Source of the DNA: Myxococcaceae bacterium JPH2
GTDB lineage: Bacteria; Myxococcota; Myxococcia; Myxococcales; Myxococcaceae
Direction of reading: 5' to 3'
Length of the DNA: 64,000 bases
Assembly (NCBI GenBank): GCA_016458225.1
Contig: JAEMGR010000001.1
Coordinates: 992,001-1,056,000 of the forward strand
Part shown: positions 44,481-52,546 of the stretch, one piece after another
How the letters are laid out: every line of letters starts with the position of its first letter
How positions within the stretch are numbered: the first letter of the stretch is position 1
The notes under the pieces: generated by a model
What the model was told of the DNA's origin: nothing
Database searches by the model: none
Seen by the model: the letters and a program-made list of their open reading frames with translations, nothing else
Position numbers and translations under genes: made by a program

Positions 44481-45650
44481 ATGTCGCACGCTCCTTTCGC
44501 CTCCGCCCCGGCCCTGCCAGAGGCGGACTCGTTCCAGGAAACGCTCCGCGAGCTGGCCCGGCACATGGTCGGCACCATGGACCCGAGCCGCGCGGACCGC
44601 CTCTTCCCTCCGGACGCCATGGCGTTCCAGACGAACGCGCTGAACCTGGCCTATGGCGCCTGCGGGCCCGCGCTCTTCCTCCACGACGTGCTGGGAGAGC
44701 TTCCCCAGGTCGCGAGGGAGTGGCTCCTCGCGCAGCCCGTGGAGCCCTCCGCGTATCCTCCGGGCCTCTACTCCGGCATCGCGGGAGTGGCCTGGACCTT
44801 CGCGGAGCTGGGCTTGCTCGAGCACGCCCAGGCGCTCTTCGAGAAGGTCTCCACCTCACCGCTCGCCTTTCGCGCCGTGGACATCTTCGATGGCGTCGCG
44901 GGCTGGGGGCTGACGGCGCTCGCCTTCCACCAGCGAACCCGGGATGACCGGTACCTCGCGCTCGCGGGCCGCGCCGCGGACCACCTGCTCGCCAACGCCC
45001 AGTCCCACGAGCACGGCCTCTGGTGGCGCAACGAAGGGGAGTCCGTGGCGCGGCTCGGCTTCGCGCTCGGCGGCAGCGGCGCGGCGCTGTTCCTGCTCTA
45101 CCTCGGGCGCGCCACCGGCGAGGCGCGCTACCTCGCCGCGGCCCGCGGCGCGCTGGACTTCGAGATCGCCCACGCGCAAGAGCGAGGGGCCGCGCTCGTG
45201 TGGGGTGTCACCGCGGGCGCCACCGGCCACCGCCCCTACTGGCTGCGCGGCGGCGCGGGCGTGGCGTCCACCCTCATCCGCTTCTTCGCCGTCCTCCAGG
45301 ACGAGCGCTACCTCCAGGTGGCCCGCCGGGCGGCGCGCGGCTGCGGCGTGTTCTTCTCCGCGGCGCCCCACCTCTTCGAGGGGCTGACCGCCATGGGCGA
45401 GACGCTCCTGGACATGTACCAGGTGACGGGCGAGCCGCAGTACCTGGAGCTGGCCCGACAGAAGGCCCGGCAGACGCTGCTGTTCCGCATCGAGCGCCCC
45501 ACGGGACTCGCCTTCCCGGGGCGCTACCTGCTGCGCGTCAGCCACGACTACGGCATGGGCGGCGCGGGAATCGGGATGTTCCTCCACCGCCTTCTGAAGA
45601 ACTCACCCCGGCGCTTCCACGACCTGCCCGGGCTCACACCGCCGCACTGA
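44481..45650 (+). CDS. Stand-alone LanC-like cyclase lacking zinc ligands (C-terminal half of LanKC)
   Basis: 389 residues. The alpha-toroid pattern of LanC domains is clear: LAYGACGPALFLHD, PPGLYSGIAGVAWTFAELGL, IFDGVAGWGLTAL, FALGGSGAALFLLYLG and HDYGMGGAGIGMFLHRLL. The zinc ligands are gone: the WC(H/Y)G site reads WLRG (L255, R256) and the CHG site reads LFEG (F299, E300). Absence of zinc ligands is typical of class III cyclase domains and rules out class I, II and IV. It begins at the position where the linker between kinase and cyclase lies in full LanKC enzymes. AGGA precedes the ATG. It probably pairs with the upstream protein to form rings in the precursor. Confidence 0.87.
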   Translation: MSHAPFASAPALPEADSFQETLRELARHMVGTMDPSRADRLFPPDAMAFQTNALNLAYGACGPALFLHDVLGELPQVAREWLLAQPVEPSAYPPGLYSGIAGVAWTFAELGLLEHAQALFEKVSTSPLAFRAVDIFDGVAGWGLTALAFHQRTRDDRYLALAGRAADHLLANAQSHEHGLWWRNEGESVARLGFALGGSGAALFLLYLGRATGEARYLAAARGALDFEIAHAQERGAALVWGVTAGATGHRPYWLRGGAGVASTLIRFFAVLQDERYLQVARRAARGCGVFFSAAPHLFEGLTAMGETLLDMYQVTGEPQYLELARQKARQTLLFRIERPTGLAFPGRYLLRVSHDYGMGGAGIGMFLHRLLKNSPRRFHDLPGLTPPH

Positions 45651-45659
45651 GGCGGCGTG

Positions 45660-46715
45660 TCACTCACCGGGCGGAGCGAGCACCGTGCCGCCGTACTGGC
45701 TGGCCGCCAGCGTGCCGCAGGCCGCGCCAATCTCCTTGCCGCCCGAGTACCGCCGCGCGATGGGCGCCTTGAGAATCTGGAGGTGGTCGCGAAACGCGCT
45801 CAGCTCCTCGGCCGTGGGCGGCAGGTACTTCCCCGTGGGGTCCGTCACGTCGATGAGGTCCACCTTGATGGGGATGCCCTCGAAGGCCACCTTCAGCGCC
45901 TCGGCGTCCTCGCGCCCCAGGTTGAAGCCCTGGATGGCCACGTAGGCAATCATCGCCCGCTCGCGCCGCGCCTCGCTGTACTCGCGGATGGCCTCGATGA
46001 GCTCCGGCAACGGGTGCGTCTTCTCGATGGGCAGCACCTGCGCGCGCTTCTCCGCGATGGCGCTCGTCACCGAGAAGGCCAGCCGGTACGGGTGCCCCTC
46101 GCGCGTGTAGCGCCGGATGGCCGGCACATGCCCCGCGGTGGAGAAGGTGATGGACTGCCCGGAGATGGAGAAGCCCGCCGGGTTGGACAGGATCTGCGCC
46201 GCCCGGAGCGTCTCCTTGTAGTTGAGCAGCGGCTCGCCCATCCCCATGAACACGACGCCGCGCACGGGCCGGTCCGCCTCGGCGCGCACCTGGAGCACCT
46301 GGTCCAGAATCTCCCAGGTCTGGAGGTTGCGCTTGAAGCCCAGCTTCCCCGTCATGCAGAAGTCGCACGCCAGCGCACAGCCCACCTGGCTGGAGACGCA
46401 GACGACGTACTTCTCGTCGAAGATGGGGATGCGCACCGCTTCAATCTGTCCGCCCAGCGGCGACTCGAAGAGGTACTTCACGAAGCCGTCGTCCGCCTTG
46501 CGCCGCTCCACCACCCGGAGGCTCGGCATCTCGGCGTGCGCGCGCAGGTGGTCCGCGACGCGGCGCGGCACCTGGGGCGCCCGGCAGATGGCCTCCACCG
46601 AGGGCAGGCCATGGGCGAACACCGCCGCGAACACCTTGCGGACGGCCACCGGCGTGGGGGCGAGCGGAGCCAGCGCCTCGTGCAGCTCCGGCAGGGACAA
46701 TTGCTTCAGGTTCAA
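45660..46715 (-). CDS. rlmN: Dual-specificity RNA methyltransferase RlmN family
   Basis: 351 residues. The radical SAM motif CALACDFCMTG has Cys113, Cys117 and Cys120, and the methyl-carrying cysteine lies near the C-terminus in GAACGTLA. RlmN methylates C2 of A2503 in 23S rRNA and of A37 in some tRNAs. The start is a TTG whose last bases form TTGA with the anti-sigma stop, a 4-base overlap, so translation is probably coupled; no ATG exists nearby in frame without passing through the upstream gene. This places RlmN in an ECF sigma/anti-sigma operon, an unusual context. Convergent with the lanthipeptide cyclase gene (9-bp gap). Confidence 0.92.
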   Translation of the reverse strand: MNLKQLSLPELHEALAPLAPTPVAVRKVFAAVFAHGLPSVEAICRAPQVPRRVADHLRAHAEMPSLRVVERRKADDGFVKYLFESPLGGQIEAVRIPIFDEKYVVCVSSQVGCALACDFCMTGKLGFKRNLQTWEILDQVLQVRAEADRPVRGVVFMGMGEPLLNYKETLRAAQILSNPAGFSISGQSITFSTAGHVPAIRRYTREGHPYRLAFSVTSAIAEKRAQVLPIEKTHPLPELIEAIREYSEARRERAMIAYVAIQGFNLGREDAEALKVAFEGIPIKVDLIDVTDPTGKYLPPTAEELSAFRDHLQILKAPIARRYSGGKEIGAACGTLAASQYGGTVLAPPGE

Positions 46716-46951
46716 GACGCGGGCTTGATCTTCGACCGCAGGAACTCGGTCAGCTTGGCCGAGACTTCCTGGGGAATCCGCTGAGCCAACGCCCGTTTGC
46801 ACATCCCGGACGTGGCCCGGTAGGTGCTCAGGAACTCCTCGCACGGCCTGCAGCCCGCGAAGTGCTCCTTCAAATGGCGCGCTTCCTCCGGCGTCATCTC
46901 GCCGTCGAGGTACTCCAGCAGGAGGTTGATGGAATCTTTACACGTATACAT
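46712..46951 (-). CDS. Zinc-finger anti-sigma factor
   Basis: 79 residues. The zinc-binding anti-sigma motif reads HLKEHFAGCRPCEEF, i.e. His-x3-His and Cys-x2-Cys spaced as in ZAS/zf-HC2 proteins. The rest is helical, with no membrane segment, so it would be a soluble anti-sigma factor that holds the sigma factor encoded 81 bp upstream. A zinc finger of this type can respond to redox change. Its TGA overlaps the rlmN TTG. Confidence 0.87.
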   Translation of the reverse strand: MYTCKDSINLLLEYLDGEMTPEEARHLKEHFAGCRPCEEFLSTYRATSGMCKRALAQRIPQEVSAKLTEFLRSKIKPAS

Positions 46952-47032
46952 CCGAACCTCGGCTGGCTGCGGCGCGCATCATCCTCTTTCTACGAAGATG
47001 CCGAGCCCCCCGGCGGGTTTCAAATCCCGCGA

Positions 47033-47635
47033 TCATCCCGGCTGGTAGAACTGCTCGATGGCCTCGCGAAGCGCAAGCCGGGCCCGGTGCAGACGACTCT
47101 TGATAGCAGGGATGGAATCCCCCGTTGCCTCTGAAATCTGTTCGTAACTGAGGCCGTCCACGTCTTTCAAGAGGAAGACCTCCCTGTAGCCCTCGGGCAG
47201 CCGGTCGGTCGCCTGCTGGATGGCCACGCCCAGCTCGGCGTCCAGGGCCTTTTCCTCGGCGTTCTGGCCCCAGTCGGAGAGGGGGTAGTCCGCCAGGGTG
47301 CCCCGCTCGGTGAACTCGGGGCCCTGAAGCTCGGACTCGACGGCCTGGGCCACCCGCCGGTGGCGCAGGCGCATGAGCGCGTGGTTGGCCGCGATGCGAT
47401 GCACCCACGAGCCGAAGGCGGCCTCTCCCCGGAAGTCCTTCAGGTGTTGATAGGCGGACAGGAAGGTGTCCTGCGTGATTTCGGCGGCGTCCGCCTCGGA
47501 GCGGGTCATCCGCAGCGCCAGGCCGTACACCTTGTCCTGGTGGGCCTCCACCAGCGCCTCGAAGGCGGCGATTTCGCCGTCCTGCGCCCGCGCCAGCAGT
47601 CGGCGGTCGTCTCCTGTGTCGACCTGGTCGGACAT
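47033..47635 (-). CDS. RNA polymerase ECF sigma factor
   Basis: 200 residues. Region 2 is clear: FEALVEAHQDKVYGLALRMT, then AEITQDTFLSAYQHLKDFRG and FGSWVHRIAANHALMRLR. Region 4 has LPEGYREVFLLKDVDGLSYE, then ISEATGDSIPAIKSRLHRAR with its helix-turn-helix. The pattern is RpoE-like. It starts an operon sigma, anti-sigma, rlmN, suggesting a stress response that is self-regulated and includes RNA methylation. No ribosome-binding site is obvious before ATG 47635. Confidence 0.93.
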   Translation of the reverse strand: MSDQVDTGDDRRLLARAQDGEIAAFEALVEAHQDKVYGLALRMTRSEADAAEITQDTFLSAYQHLKDFRGEAAFGSWVHRIAANHALMRLRHRRVAQAVESELQGPEFTERGTLADYPLSDWGQNAEEKALDAELGVAIQQATDRLPEGYREVFLLKDVDGLSYEQISEATGDSIPAIKSRLHRARLALREAIEQFYQPG

Positions 47636-47682
47636 GGGAGGGCGCACCCAACCAGTCGCCGCGCTCCGCGTCAAGGCCGACC

Positions 47683-48255
47683 TCATGCCCGCTTGGCCGG
47701 AGCCCGGCTGACATGTCGGCTGTCGCGAACCCAGAGCCGGAAGGGCTCGGCGGCCCAGGCCCCCGCGTAGTCCACGCCGATGCGCGGCCCCCGGGACACC
47801 TGGGACTCGGGCACCGGCGCGCCGGGCAGCAAGTGGAGCGCCGGGGAGAACAGCGGCGTGCGGTTGTGCGCCATGGTCAGCCCCAGCGCCTTGCACAGCC
47901 GCCCCGGGCCATCCGTGCGAGCCTCCGGGGGCAGGCCCTCCACCGGCTCCACCGCGCGCACCAGCACCGCGGCCCCGTGGCCCGGCGTGTCCGTGGTGAC
48001 GTTGAAGCAGTGGTGCATGCCGTAGATGAGGTAGACGTACGCGCGGCCCGCGGGGCCGAACATCACCTCGGTGCGCGGGGTGAGGCCCTTGGACGAGTGG
48101 CTCGCCAGGTCGTGCGGCCCCACGTAGGCCTCCGTCTCCACGATGCGCCCCACCCGCCGCCAGCCGCCCTCCTCCACGACGAGAAGCGCGCCCAGCAGCT
48201 CGCGCGCGACCACCAGCGCGGGGCGGGCATAGAAGGCCTCATCGAGCGGGTCCAT
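47683..48255 (-). CDS. Alkyladenine (3-methyladenine) DNA glycosylase
   Basis: 190 residues, typical of the AAG/MPG family. Landmarks are FYARPALVVARELLG, IVETEAYVGPHDLASHS with the catalytic Glu, GPAGRAYVYLIYGMHHCFNV and the LGL.M..N element (KALGLTMAHNRTPL). It removes 3-methyladenine, hypoxanthine and ethenoadenine. ATG 48255 has GAAGGTG upstream. Divergent from malQ, with 87 bp between. Confidence 0.93.
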   Translation of the reverse strand: MDPLDEAFYARPALVVARELLGALLVVEEGGWRRVGRIVETEAYVGPHDLASHSSKGLTPRTEVMFGPAGRAYVYLIYGMHHCFNVTTDTPGHGAAVLVRAVEPVEGLPPEARTDGPGRLCKALGLTMAHNRTPLFSPALHLLPGAPVPESQVSRGPRIGVDYAGAWAAEPFRLWVRDSRHVSRAPAKRA

Positions 48256-48342
48256 GGACACCTTCTGTCTCCCGCCCACCAGGGAACGTCAACCGCGGCG
48301 AGGCAGTTCACACCGGCGCGGGGCTGGGGCAGATTGCGCGGC

Positions 48343-49893
48343 ATGTCCACGCCTGGCCGGCTCTCCGGTCTTCTCCTTCCTCTTTTCTCGCTGCGCTCCC
48401 AGACGGACTTCGGCATCGGCGACTTCGGCGCCCTCCCCGGACTCTTCGGGTGGATGCGCGCCGCGAGGCAGCGGCTGCTGATGGTGCTGCCGCTGTTGCC
48501 CACGGCCCCGGGCGACTCCAGCCCCTATGCCACGCGCTCGGCGTTCGGACTCAACCCGCTCTTCATCGACCTGTCCCAGGTGCCCGAGTACCAGGCCACT
48601 GGCGGCGAGGGCGCGCTCTCCGAGGCCGAGCGCCATCAGCTGCGGGAGGCCCGCGCCGCGCCGCGCATCCGCTACGACCTGGTGTTCCCGCTGAAGGACG
48701 CCGCCTTCGCGCGCGCGTTCGAGCACTTCGAGGCCCAGGCGTGGGCCCCTCGCACCGAGCGCGCCCGCCAGTTCCAGCAGTGGCGCGAGGCGCAGGGCGA
48801 GTGGCTGGAGGACTACGCCCTCTTCACCGCCATCAGCGAGCAGGAGTCCCGCCGCGCGTGGTGGGAGTGGCCCGAGGGGCTGCGCGCGCGCCACCCGGAG
48901 GCCCTGCGCGGCAAGGCCCAGGAGCTGGAGCGCCGCGTGCGCTACCACGCGTGGCTCCAGTGGCTGGCCGAGGCGCAGTGGAACGCGATGCGGACCCAGG
49001 CGCGCGCGCATGACGTGCTCTTGTGCGGCGACGAGCCCTTCATCATCGGGCAGGACAGCTCGGACTGCTGGGCCCACCCGGCCATCCTCCGCCGCGACGC
49101 GCGGCTGGGCGTGCCGCCGGATGACTTCTCCGCCACGGGCCAGGACTGGGGTCTGCCCTACTTCGACTTCGCGGCCATGGAGCGCGAGGACTACCGCTGG
49201 CTCAAGCAGCGCGCCGCCAAGGCCGCCAGCTACTACGACCTGCGCCGGGTGGACCACGCGGTGGGCTACTTCCGGCAGTGGATCCGCGACGGGCACACGC
49301 CCACGGGCCGCTTCACGCCCCCGGACGAGGACAGCCAGCGGCGCCTGGGCGAGCGGAACTTCCGGCTCCTGTCCGAGGGCGCCGGCATCGTCGCCGAGGA
49401 CCTGGGCGTCATCCCGCCCTTCGTGCGCCACATCCTCGCGAACCTCCAGCTGCCCGGCTACCGGGTGATGCGCTGGGAGCGCGACGACCACACGTACCGC
49501 GACCCGCACCAGTTCCCCGCCGTGTCGCTGGTCACCACCGGCACCCATGACACCGACACCGTGGCCGAGTGGTGGGAAGGCGCCCGCGACGACGAGCGTC
49601 ACGCCGCCGCGCGCGCGTGGCCGGAGTTCCACGGCGTCCCGCTGACGCGCGAGTTCACCCCGGACATCCACCGCGCCACGCTGGCCGCCACGCTCAACGC
49701 GGGGAGCGACCTGTGCGTGCTGCCGTGGCAGGACGTGCTGGGCACGCGCGATCGCATCAACCTGCCGGGCTCGATGAGCGACGCCAACTGGGCGTACCGC
49801 ATGGCCCAGGATGCATCCGAGCTCTTGACGAACCCTCAGACGAAAGAGGCCGCCGAGCGGCTGGCGTGGCTCACCGCGTCCGCTCGGCGCTGA
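48343..49893 (+). CDS. malQ: 4-alpha-glucanotransferase (amylomaltase, GH77)
   Basis: 516 residues. The GH77 residues are present: nucleophile Asp304 in RRVDHAVGYFRQW, acid/base Glu352 in AEDLGVIPPFV, and Asp403 in GTHDTDTVAEWW. The N-terminus LLPLFSLRSQTDFGIGDFG and the SSPYATRSAFGLNPLF motif are conserved. It moves alpha-1,4-glucan segments between maltodextrins and serves glycogen or trehalose metabolism in the cytoplasm. No other glycogen gene is adjacent. Confidence 0.95.
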   Translation: MSTPGRLSGLLLPLFSLRSQTDFGIGDFGALPGLFGWMRAARQRLLMVLPLLPTAPGDSSPYATRSAFGLNPLFIDLSQVPEYQATGGEGALSEAERHQLREARAAPRIRYDLVFPLKDAAFARAFEHFEAQAWAPRTERARQFQQWREAQGEWLEDYALFTAISEQESRRAWWEWPEGLRARHPEALRGKAQELERRVRYHAWLQWLAEAQWNAMRTQARAHDVLLCGDEPFIIGQDSSDCWAHPAILRRDARLGVPPDDFSATGQDWGLPYFDFAAMEREDYRWLKQRAAKAASYYDLRRVDHAVGYFRQWIRDGHTPTGRFTPPDEDSQRRLGERNFRLLSEGAGIVAEDLGVIPPFVRHILANLQLPGYRVMRWERDDHTYRDPHQFPAVSLVTTGTHDTDTVAEWWEGARDDERHAAARAWPEFHGVPLTREFTPDIHRATLAATLNAGSDLCVLPWQDVLGTRDRINLPGSMSDANWAYRMAQDASELLTNPQTKEAAERLAWLTASARR

Positions 49894-49930
49894 GCCACAC
49901 GCCCCGGGGAAGTGCTCACCGGGGAAGTGC

Positions 49931-50233
49931 TCACTTGATGCACTTCACCTGGCCCGGGAAGCCGTCGAACACGGCGCAGCGCCGGCCGTCGTTGGCGCAC
50001 TGGAGTCGCGCGCAGATGTCATCCCCCACGCAGATGGGGGGCGAGCGGCCGAAGTCGAAGAACAGCTCCGCGCAGAACTTGTAGGGGTCCTCGCAGCCGA
50101 GGGAGCCGCAGTAGGGCGCATCGCGCAGGCTCTCGCCCTCCTTGAGGATCACCACCTCGTCCTCGCTGACCCCGCAGGCGGTGCCGAGCAGCGCCAGGGA
50201 GGCCGACAGCAGCAGCGTGATTCGCCATGACAT
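49931..50233 (-). CDS. Small Cys-rich lipoprotein
   Basis: 100 residues. The lipobox is LLGTAC (Cys20). The mature 80 residues contain eight cysteines (positions 42, 47, 54, 68, 74, 79, 86 and 98), enough for four disulfides, in a compact disulfide-rich fold. The stop lies 37 bp after the malQ stop (convergent). The start is 97 bp from the divergent TamA-like gene. No family recognised. Confidence 0.78.
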   Translation of the reverse strand: MSWRITLLLSASLALLGTACGVSEDEVVILKEGESLRDAPYCGSLGCEDPYKFCAELFFDFGRSPPICVGDDICARLQCANDGRRCAVFDGFPGQVKCIK

Positions 50234-50329
50234 AGAGCCCCAATCTGGCGCACCCCGAGCCGGGTTGCACGTCCTCTGGCGCCCGAGCGAGAGACACCCG
50301 ACACTGAGCAAGGAGTTTTCAGGGGCGCA

Positions 50330-52546
50330 ATGCGACAGAGTCTCGTGGCCGAAACGAAGGGAAACAGCTCAGCGCGCGGACTTCCGGCTAGAAACGGCCC
50401 CGTGGCCGCCGTCGTCCCGCTCCGCTCCCTTCGCCTTCTGTTCGCCACCGCCCTCCTGGCGCTGGTGACGGCCTGCGCCACCGTGTCCGAGCCCCCGCCG
50501 GGCCCCAAGGTGGAGGCCCTGGACATCGAGGGCACGAAGCAGGTCTCCGAGGGGGCCCTCAAGGACCGCATCCTCACCTCGGCCACGCCCTGGTACGCCT
50601 TCTGGCCGTTCGGCAAGCCGCACTACTTCGACCCCAACGCGTGGCAGGCGGACCTGCGCCGCATCGAGCGGTACTACGCGGCCGAGGGCTTCTACCAGGC
50701 CGAGGTCGTCGCCAACGAAGTGCAGGAGGTTGGCAAGGACACGGTCCGGCTGGAGGTGAGCGTCCAGGAGGGGAAGCCCACCCGCATCGCCGCGATCCGC
50801 ATCGAAGGGCTGGAGTCCCTGTCCCAAGGAGAGTCCGCGCCCACCCCGCTGCAGCGCGAGCGGCTGCTGGCGAACCTGCCCGTGCGCGAGGGCGACATCT
50901 TCCGCGAGGAGGCCTGGGCCACGACGAAGGAGGACCTCAAGCAGCGCCTGCGCGAGCTGGGCTACGCGGAGGCGGAGGTGACGGGCGAGGTGCAGGTGGA
51001 CGTGGCGACGCAAGAAGCCACCATCCACCTCCAGGCGAAGCCGGGCCTGCGCTATCGCTTCGGCAACATCTTCGTCGCCACGGACGCCAACCCGCAGGTG
51101 CCGCCCAAGCGCATCATCGAGCAGGCCCAGGGCGCGGTGCACAAGGGCGCGTACTACAGCGAGTCCGCGCTGGCCGAGGCGCAGGCCCGCGTGTTCCGCA
51201 TGGGCGTGTTCGGCGCGGCCAAGGTGAACCGCGGCGCGCCGGACCGGACGAACGCCACGGTGCCCATCGTGGTGGACGTGCGCGAGGCGCCCTTCCGGTC
51301 CATCCGGCTGGGCGGTGGTATCGGCGTGGATGCCGCGCGACAGGAGGTGCGCCTGCTGGGCGAGTGGACGCACCGCAACTTCCACGGCGGCCTGCGCCGA
51401 CTGACGCTGCGGGGACGCGCGGGCTACGCGTTCATCCCCAACGTCATCGCCGCGCTCAAGAGCTCGGACAACTCCAGCGCCAAGAGCGGCACCATCTTCA
51501 ACCTCACCGCCGAGTTCGAGCAGCCGCGCTTCCTCCTGCGCGACCTGCGCTTGCAGTCCTCGCTCACGGGCGAGAAGGGCGTGGAGCAGGCGTATGACTA
51601 CCTGGGCGGGCGCCTCCAGGCGGGCGTCATCTGGCAGCCGCACCCCAGCTTCAGCGTCTTCCCCTCGTACAACCTCCAGGTGTACCGGCTCAACGGCAGC
51701 GTCGCGGCGGACGCGACCGTGCCGCCCATCGTCCTCGGCTGCGCTGCGAGCGCCTCCAGCAAGTGCACCCAAGCGCTGAGCTTCCTGGAGGTGGCGTTCG
51801 CCTGGGACCGGCGAGACGACCCCGTGGAGCCGCGCGACGGCTACTACCTGGGCCTGAGCGTGCAGCGCGGCGGCGGGCCGCTCTTCGGGGACTTCAACTA
51901 CGTGCGCCTCTTGCCGGACCTGCGCTTCTACGAGTCCTTCGGTGAGCGCCGCCGCGTCACGATGGCGGCCAAGCTGCGCATGGGCACGCTCAACACGCTG
52001 GGTGGCAGTCAAAGCTCCATCGTCACGCGCTTCTTCTCCGGCGGCGCCAACTTCATGCGCGGCTTCAACGGCAACCGGCTGTCCCCCATGGTGGCCGTGG
52101 GCTCTCCGGACAACGGCGAGTTGCAGACCGTCCCCGTGGGCGGCAACAGCCTGTTCGAAAGCTCGCTGGAGCTGCGCTATCAGATCTCCGAGAGCTTCGT
52201 GCTCGCCAGCTTCTATGACTCGGGCTTGGTGGGCGTGAACGGCTTCTTGAGCAAGGACTCGCCCAAGCTGTTCGGCCCCGACCACTACCACGCGGTGGGC
52301 TTGGGCATGCGCTACCTCACCGTGGTCGGCCCCATCCGCCTGGACATCGCGCGACGGTTGAACATCGGGCGGGGATTGCCCGTCGCGACCGACGGCTACA
52401 CCTATCCCACCGCCGGAGGTTGCTTCGGCATCGGACGGAAGGTCGTGAAGGCGCCCCTGTCCGGCCCCACGTCTCCAGAAGGCACCTTCGCGGGCTCGCC
52501 CGAGGGGATGTGCGCCCTGCAGATTTCCATTGGAGAGGCGTTTTGA
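50330..52546 (+). CDS. TamA/BamA-like Omp85 protein with lipoprotein signal
   Basis: 738 residues. The N-terminus is a long n-region then LLFATALLALVTAC, a lipobox at Cys49. POTRA-type domains run to about 320 (VEALDIEGTKQVSEG, YYAAEGFYQAEVVANEV, RIAAIRIEGLESL, LRELGYAEAEVTGEV). The C-terminal part (about 325-738) is an Omp85 16-strand barrel with LGGGIGVDA, WTHRNFHGG, FAWDRRDDPVEPRDGYYLG and FFSGGANFMRGFNG with the conserved lid-lock-type Arg-Gly-Phe. It inserts outer-membrane or surface proteins with TamB. ATG 50330 has AGGGG upstream. Lipidation of an Omp85 protein recalls TamL of Bacteroidetes. Confidence 0.9.
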   Translation: MRQSLVAETKGNSSARGLPARNGPVAAVVPLRSLRLLFATALLALVTACATVSEPPPGPKVEALDIEGTKQVSEGALKDRILTSATPWYAFWPFGKPHYFDPNAWQADLRRIERYYAAEGFYQAEVVANEVQEVGKDTVRLEVSVQEGKPTRIAAIRIEGLESLSQGESAPTPLQRERLLANLPVREGDIFREEAWATTKEDLKQRLRELGYAEAEVTGEVQVDVATQEATIHLQAKPGLRYRFGNIFVATDANPQVPPKRIIEQAQGAVHKGAYYSESALAEAQARVFRMGVFGAAKVNRGAPDRTNATVPIVVDVREAPFRSIRLGGGIGVDAARQEVRLLGEWTHRNFHGGLRRLTLRGRAGYAFIPNVIAALKSSDNSSAKSGTIFNLTAEFEQPRFLLRDLRLQSSLTGEKGVEQAYDYLGGRLQAGVIWQPHPSFSVFPSYNLQVYRLNGSVAADATVPPIVLGCAASASSKCTQALSFLEVAFAWDRRDDPVEPRDGYYLGLSVQRGGGPLFGDFNYVRLLPDLRFYESFGERRRVTMAAKLRMGTLNTLGGSQSSIVTRFFSGGANFMRGFNGNRLSPMVAVGSPDNGELQTVPVGGNSLFESSLELRYQISESFVLASFYDSGLVGVNGFLSKDSPKLFGPDHYHAVGLGMRYLTVVGPIRLDIARRLNIGRGLPVATDGYTYPTAGGCFGIGRKVVKAPLSGPTSPEGTFAGSPEGMCALQISIGEAF

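Noticed and set aside
42867-44825. 652-residue minus-strand frame over the lanthipeptide synthetase
   Set aside because: Lacks any domain pattern; the plus strand shows full lyase and kinase motifs.
42659-45650. Class II, IV or V lanthipeptide assignment
   Set aside because: Kinase and lyase are fused, which excludes class V as separate proteins; zinc ligands are absent, which excludes I, II and IV; the leader has the class III ILxLQ motif.
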